Positions 57,113 to 64,000 of a stretch of DNA of 64,000 nucleotides are shown piece after piece (position 1 is the stretch's first letter; each line of letters starts with the position of its first letter). The stretch covers positions 27,677 through 91,676 of the forward strand of contig DASPIL010000098.1 in NCBI GenBank assembly GCA_035629175.1, read 5' to 3'. This DNA is from Verrucomicrobiia bacterium (GTDB taxonomy: Bacteria > Verrucomicrobiota > Verrucomicrobiia > Limisphaerales > DASXHY01). A program made the translations under genes and the position numbers. The notes beneath the pieces were generated by a model. It was given only the letters and a program-made list of their open reading frames with translations. It was not told where the DNA came from and did not search any database.

Positions 57113-57537
57113 ATACCGTGACGCATCATTCGGCTTCAAGCGCCGGCACCCGCGCTTTTACGTTGCTCGAGGTGATGATTGCGTCAGGAATTCTCTTCGT
57201 CTGTCTCTTCGCCGTGCTTGGACTTCTTGCGAACACATTGCGGAATGCACGCGCACTTCAAAAAGTGAGAGCAGATGCATCGATGCTCGCGGCGCAATTG
57301 TCGCTGACGAACAAGCTGACGGAAGGCGTCGATAGTGGGGATTTTCGTGATTTGGGAGACAACTACCGCGACTTGAACTGGCGCACCGAAACATTCCTTG
57401 CAGAAACCAACGGGCTTTTTGCGGTCGACCTGAGTGTCTTCCGCCGCAGCGGCAACACGCCGGAATCGCGAATGACAATCCTCCTTTACCGCCCCGAATC
57501 CACGATGACACCGGCAGGGGGGGCGCCGCGTCGATGA
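57109..57537 (+). CDS. gspI: Minor pseudopilin, GspI-like
   Basis: A prepilin site (RAFTLLEVMIASGILFVCLFAVL) follows a short basic leader in this 142-residue protein. The small C-terminal domain and its place between gspH and gspJ match GspI. The ATG at 57109 overlaps the gspH stop; an ATG two codons earlier (57103) is an alternative. Confidence 0.8.
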   Translation: MNTVTHHSASSAGTRAFTLLEVMIASGILFVCLFAVLGLLANTLRNARALQKVRADASMLAAQLSLTNKLTEGVDSGDFRDLGDNYRDLNWRTETFLAETNGLFAVDLSVFRRSGNTPESRMTILLYRPESTMTPAGGAPRR

Positions 57538-58214
57538 AACACTTGGCTTCACGAAAATACAGCGGGTTCACGCTGCTGGAAGTGATGGTGTCTTTGTTCC
57601 TTTTGACTCTGGTGATTGCGTCGGTTTACTCGAGTTGGAATGCGGTGGTGAAAGGTTCCAGGGTCGGATTGCAGGCGGCGGCGGAAGTGCAGCGCTCCCG
57701 AATAGCGTTGCGCACGATCGAGGACGCGTTGAGTTCCGCCCGCATGTTTACGGCAGACGCCCAGGCGTATGCTTTTGAGGGCCAGGGCGGCAACAAAGCT
57801 TACCTCAGTTTCGTGGCGAGTGTGCCGTATTCGTTCCCGCGGGGTTCCAAATTTGGAGATTTCACAGTGAGGCGCGTCAGCTTTGGCCTTGAAGCTGCGC
57901 CCGATTCCGAACGGCAGCTTGTCCTGCGGCAAACCCCGCCATTAATGGAGATGGATATCGACGAGGAGAACCATCCCGTGATCCTCGCAAAATCCGTTCA
58001 TGCACTCGAATTTGCATTCTGGGATCGGCGTAATGGCGAGTGGCTCGAGGAATGGACGCAAACAAACCAGTTGCCGGCCATGGTTCGGATTACCCTCGAA
58101 TTCAGTAAGAATGGCAAGCGTTCTGAACCATTGACCCGAATTGTGTCGCTTCCATCGATCGCGGTTCCCCCCAACTGGCAACGGCCGGGACCACAGCAAC
58201 AACCCATACAATGA
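57534..58214 (+). CDS. gspJ: Minor pseudopilin, GspJ-like
   Basis: The prepilin site (SGFTLLEVMVSLFLLTLVIASVY) starts a 226-residue protein with a larger beta-rich domain, as in GspJ (RTIEDALSSARMF; VLAKSVHALEFAFWD). It overlaps gspI and gspK by four bases each. GspI, GspJ and GspK form the tip complex of the pseudopilus. Confidence 0.85.
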   Translation: MKHLASRKYSGFTLLEVMVSLFLLTLVIASVYSSWNAVVKGSRVGLQAAAEVQRSRIALRTIEDALSSARMFTADAQAYAFEGQGGNKAYLSFVASVPYSFPRGSKFGDFTVRRVSFGLEAAPDSERQLVLRQTPPLMEMDIDEENHPVILAKSVHALEFAFWDRRNGEWLEEWTQTNQLPAMVRITLEFSKNGKRSEPLTRIVSLPSIAVPPNWQRPGPQQQPIQ

Positions 58215-59287
58215 AATCGCAGCGAGGAAGCCAATCGCGACGGGGGATTGCCCTGATCATCGTGATGGTGGCGATATTCGTTTTGTCCGTTCTGATCGGA
58301 GCTTTCGCCTACAGCATGAAGGTGGAGACGAAGCTCGCGATGAACGCGAATCAGGAGTCAGACCTGATATGGTTGGGACGTTCCGGCGTTGAGTTCGCCC
58401 GCTGGGTGTTGGTCCAGCAAACCGCGGTCCCGGGCGAGCCGTATGATGCATTGAATCAAAAATGGGCGGGCGGGACGGGAACGCTCGCTGCATCGAACAG
58501 TCCACTCGCTGCGGTTTCTCTTCAAAATTATCAGATCGGTGACGGAACAGTCTCGATACGGATCACGGATAATGAGAGGAAATTCAATATCAACCAGGCG
58601 AACGAACAGATCTTGCAGCGGGTATTAACGGCCGTTGGCGTTGATGCTGGCGAAATTCCCGCAATCACTGCTTCGATCATTGACTGGATTGATCCCGACG
58701 ACGTCACGCACGTGAATGGTGCGGAAAGCGATCACTACGAAAGCCTGGTGCCTCCGTATTCTGCCAAGAATCGTCCGATGGATGACCTCTCTGAATTGCT
58801 TCTGGTGCGGGGCGTCACCCTGGACATGTACTGGGGATCAGCCTCATCAAATCATATTGTGGCTGCATTTCAACCGGTGGACCGCTGGGGCCGCCCGATG
58901 GAGGCGCCGGTTTATCCGATGGGTTTTGTTGATGTGTTCACGCCCCTTTCGAACGGTCGCATTAACGTGAACACAGCTTCTGCGCAGACCTTGCAGATCA
59001 TTCCGTTGGTCGATGAAAGCGGTGCGGCGCAGATTGTTCAGCAAAGAGCCGGACCTGATGGCGTGGATGGGACCGAGGACGACTTGCCATTTCGCAGTCC
59101 GGGTGAGGCCGGAATGATTGTGAACCAGGCCGTGGCGCAACAATGCACCCAATTTGGAACAGTCCGCAGCAGTGTGTTCGAGGTGGTCGTTGAAGCAACG
59201 CTCGGAAACTATCGGAAAACCTTTCATGCAACACTTGCCCGGACGCCACCGCGCGACGTTCAGATCCTGAGTTTTCGATGGGAGTAG
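58211..59287 (+). CDS. gspK: Minor pseudopilin, GspK-like
   Basis: The N-terminal hydrophobic segment (RGIALIIVMVAIFVLSVLIGAFAYSM) lacks the Glu at +5, as expected for GspK. The following domain shows DNERKFNINQA, ITASIIDWIDPDD and DDLSELLLVRGV, the marks of GspK with its helix-hairpin-like alpha domain. At 358 residues it has normal length. It is the last gene of the operon before the rRNA operon. Confidence 0.9.
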   Translation: MKSQRGSQSRRGIALIIVMVAIFVLSVLIGAFAYSMKVETKLAMNANQESDLIWLGRSGVEFARWVLVQQTAVPGEPYDALNQKWAGGTGTLAASNSPLAAVSLQNYQIGDGTVSIRITDNERKFNINQANEQILQRVLTAVGVDAGEIPAITASIIDWIDPDDVTHVNGAESDHYESLVPPYSAKNRPMDDLSELLLVRGVTLDMYWGSASSNHIVAAFQPVDRWGRPMEAPVYPMGFVDVFTPLSNGRINVNTASAQTLQIIPLVDESGAAQIVQQRAGPDGVDGTEDDLPFRSPGEAGMIVNQAVAQQCTQFGTVRSSVFEVVVEATLGNYRKTFHATLARTPPRDVQILSFRWE

Positions 59288-59359
59288 TCGTAAAAAAGGC
59301 CAGTATTTATTGGGGTTTTACACTGCGCAAAAAATCTCCCGGAATTTTTTAAAAATCGC

Positions 59360-59387
59360 TTGCACCCGTTCGGAGGTCAGGTATTGT
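59360..59387 (+). promoter_or_regulatory. Putative rrn promoter P1
   Basis: TTGCAC (59360-59365), a 16-base spacer, then TATTGT (59382-59387). It follows an AT-rich stretch (ttttttaaaaa) that could act as an UP element. Confidence 0.5.
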
Positions 59388-59470
59388 GTTGCCGTTCTTC
59401 GCAACGGAAACGAGTGAGCGACAGCGAAGCGAACGAAGGTTCGAAAGAACAAAAAGTTCGAAAAAACTCG

Positions 59471-59498
59471 TTGACAGTTGCGGCGGCTGAAGTAATCT
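59471..59498 (+). promoter_or_regulatory. Putative rrn promoter P2
   Basis: A perfect -35 TTGACA (59471-59476), a 16-base spacer and TAATCT (59493-59498). It lies about 260 bases before the 16S gene, a usual distance. Confidence 0.65.
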
Positions 59499-59625
59499 AA
59501 AGCCGCAATAAACGAAGGTCTGAGAGGCCGAGTTGAAAAGAGAAAATAACCGGCTCTCAGGTTTTTTGTCCCCAGGATGGGGAATTTGAGCGAAACGCTC
59601 GCAGATTTTGAGTGGAAACACTCGC

Positions 59626-59640
59626 TGCTCATTGAAAATT
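59626..59640 (+). promoter_or_regulatory. boxA-like antitermination site in the rRNA leader
   Basis: TGCTCATTGAAAATT resembles the boxA consensus TGCTCTTTAACA. The position, between promoter P2 and 16S, fits. It rests on similarity only. Confidence 0.4.
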
Positions 59641-59666
59641 GAATTGTGCGATAAGTGAGAGCCCCT

Positions 59667-59736
59667 TCACTGGGAGTTGTTAGTAACTCACAGTGAGGAG
59701 TTTTAAAATTGTAATTCGTCCGATTAATCATCGGAC
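59667..59736 (+). other. Structured rRNA leader
   Basis: Two strong hairpins occur just before 16S: TCACTG..CAGTGA (59667-59696) and GTCCGA..TCGGAC (59718-59736). They probably take part in folding or RNase processing of the precursor. Short open frames here are not genes. Confidence 0.5.
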
Positions 59737-59756
59737 AGGAATTAAACTAACGTTTT

Positions 59757-61319
<1,563 letters not shown>

Positions 61320-61499
61320 ACCACGGGTCTCGGATCATAACGAGACTTCCGAGGTCGAACGATTCGAAAGAATCGGATAGGTTCAATACCTTATCGCACA
61401 GTTCAGTTTTCCGATGAGCAGTCATGCTCTTTGGCAAGTGGTAGAGATCGAACTCGACCGTTAATTTGGAATTTCAGATCACAACTGAAATTCGATGGC

Positions 61500-61575
61500 G
61501 GGGCTGTAGCTCAGTTGGTAGAGCGGTAGCTTTGCAAGCTATAGGTCAGGAGTTCGAATCTCCTCAGCTCCACCA
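61500..61575 (+). tRNA. tRNA-Ala (TGC)
   Basis: A complete cloverleaf with encoded CCA. The acceptor stem GGGGCTG/CAGCTCC contains the G3-U70 pair that identifies alanine tRNA. The anticodon TGC is at 61533-61535, with T-loop TTCGAAT. Confidence 0.97.
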
Positions 61576-61695
61576 GCCTTCGCTCGCAGCGAAGCAAGAG
61601 CGATGCTGTCACACCGGCGCAAATGCGGCGGAGGACGGTTGAGCACACACCGAAGTAAACGGCTGCGGGCTACGGCTCGGCCAGCCGGATTTTCC

Positions 61696-61772
61696 GGGCG
61701 TGTAGCTCAGTTGGTTAGAGCATGCGCTTGATAAGCGCAGGGTCACTGGTTCAAATCCAGTCACGCCCACCA
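61696..61772 (+). tRNA. tRNA-Ile (GAT)
   Basis: A complete cloverleaf with encoded CCA. The acceptor stem is GGGCGTG/CACGCCC and the anticodon GAT is at 61730-61732. It lies between tRNA-Ala and 23S. Confidence 0.97.
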
Positions 61773-62006
61773 CTTCGTCGAAATCGATTCGACACCACTT
61801 GCAGAACAAGCCATTCATAGTAGATTCGGAGCCGATTTCGATTCCGATTCGAAATGATTCAATTTTACCGGAATGGCAAACGCGGGTGAAAGCCTGCCTT
61901 TCCAATTCGGGAAGTTCTTTGACATCTACACATAGGTAAATTCTAGGGCAAATACAGTTCGCTGAGTTTCTGTTCATTCCGGAAGGGATGACAGGTAAAC
62001 TTTTGT

Positions 62007-64000
<1,994 letters not shown>

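Noticed and set aside
59349..59731. Open frames in the rRNA leader
   Set aside because: They lie over promoter and leader structures and have no homology-like pattern.

Overview
The window looks like a chromosomal segment of a Verrucomicrobiota bacterium, probably of the Pedosphaera/Limisphaera type. The evidence is a PEP-CTERM protein, an H-X9-DG prepilin, a large autotransporter-strand-repeat protein, PA14/Ig repeat proteins, dispersed palindromic elements and the 16S rRNA sequence. Placement rests on reading these features, not on a database search.

Layout. (1) 1-20.3 kb is ordinary chromosome. It holds a huge secreted PA14/Ig protein cut by the left edge, a PEP-CTERM protein, a prepilin, a beta-propeller sensor kinase with its LuxR-type regulator, a rhomboid protease overlapping an M48 protease, DUF4861, a receiver-kinase hybrid, TolC, a CBM48-like protein, RidA, an MGMT-family protein overlapping RmuC, and an unknown gene. 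A helically phased ~20.7-bp repeat array lies in a gene desert at 18.8-19.0 kb. (2) 20.4-37.8 kb is a type I restriction-modification locus read leftwards: hsdM, hsdS, then about 11 kb of inserted genes, then hsdR. The inserted genes include a CBASS pair (CD-NTase plus SLATT), a GIY-YIG-like protein with an AAA/TOPRIM ATPase, a DUF4268 nuclease-like protein with an unknown partner, an XRE/ImmA-DUF4411 toxin-antitoxin pair, DUF3037, a HipA-like kinase and a HIRAN protein. Several insert boundaries carry a short, still open copy of either the hsdS 3' end or the hsdR 5' end, overlapping or abutting the next start codon. hsdM has a one-base deletion in its NPPF motif. (3) 37.8-38.7 kb is a decay zone with two palindromic elements and inverted hsdR relics. 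(4) 38.7-59.3 kb is chromosome again: a beta-barrel protein, GH2, lactonase and GH43 sugar genes, VOC, RF3, the autotransporter-repeat protein, a ROK kinase, ABC-F, a lipoprotein, LarE and a gspF-H-I-J-K secretion operon. (5) 59.3-64.0 kb is an rRNA operon: promoters, 16S, tRNA-Ala, tRNA-Ile and partial 23S.

The main discovery candidate is the hsdS-hsdR interval. It behaves as an accretion site where defence genes stack in one translationally coupled operon, separated by hsdS-tail and hsdR-head scars.
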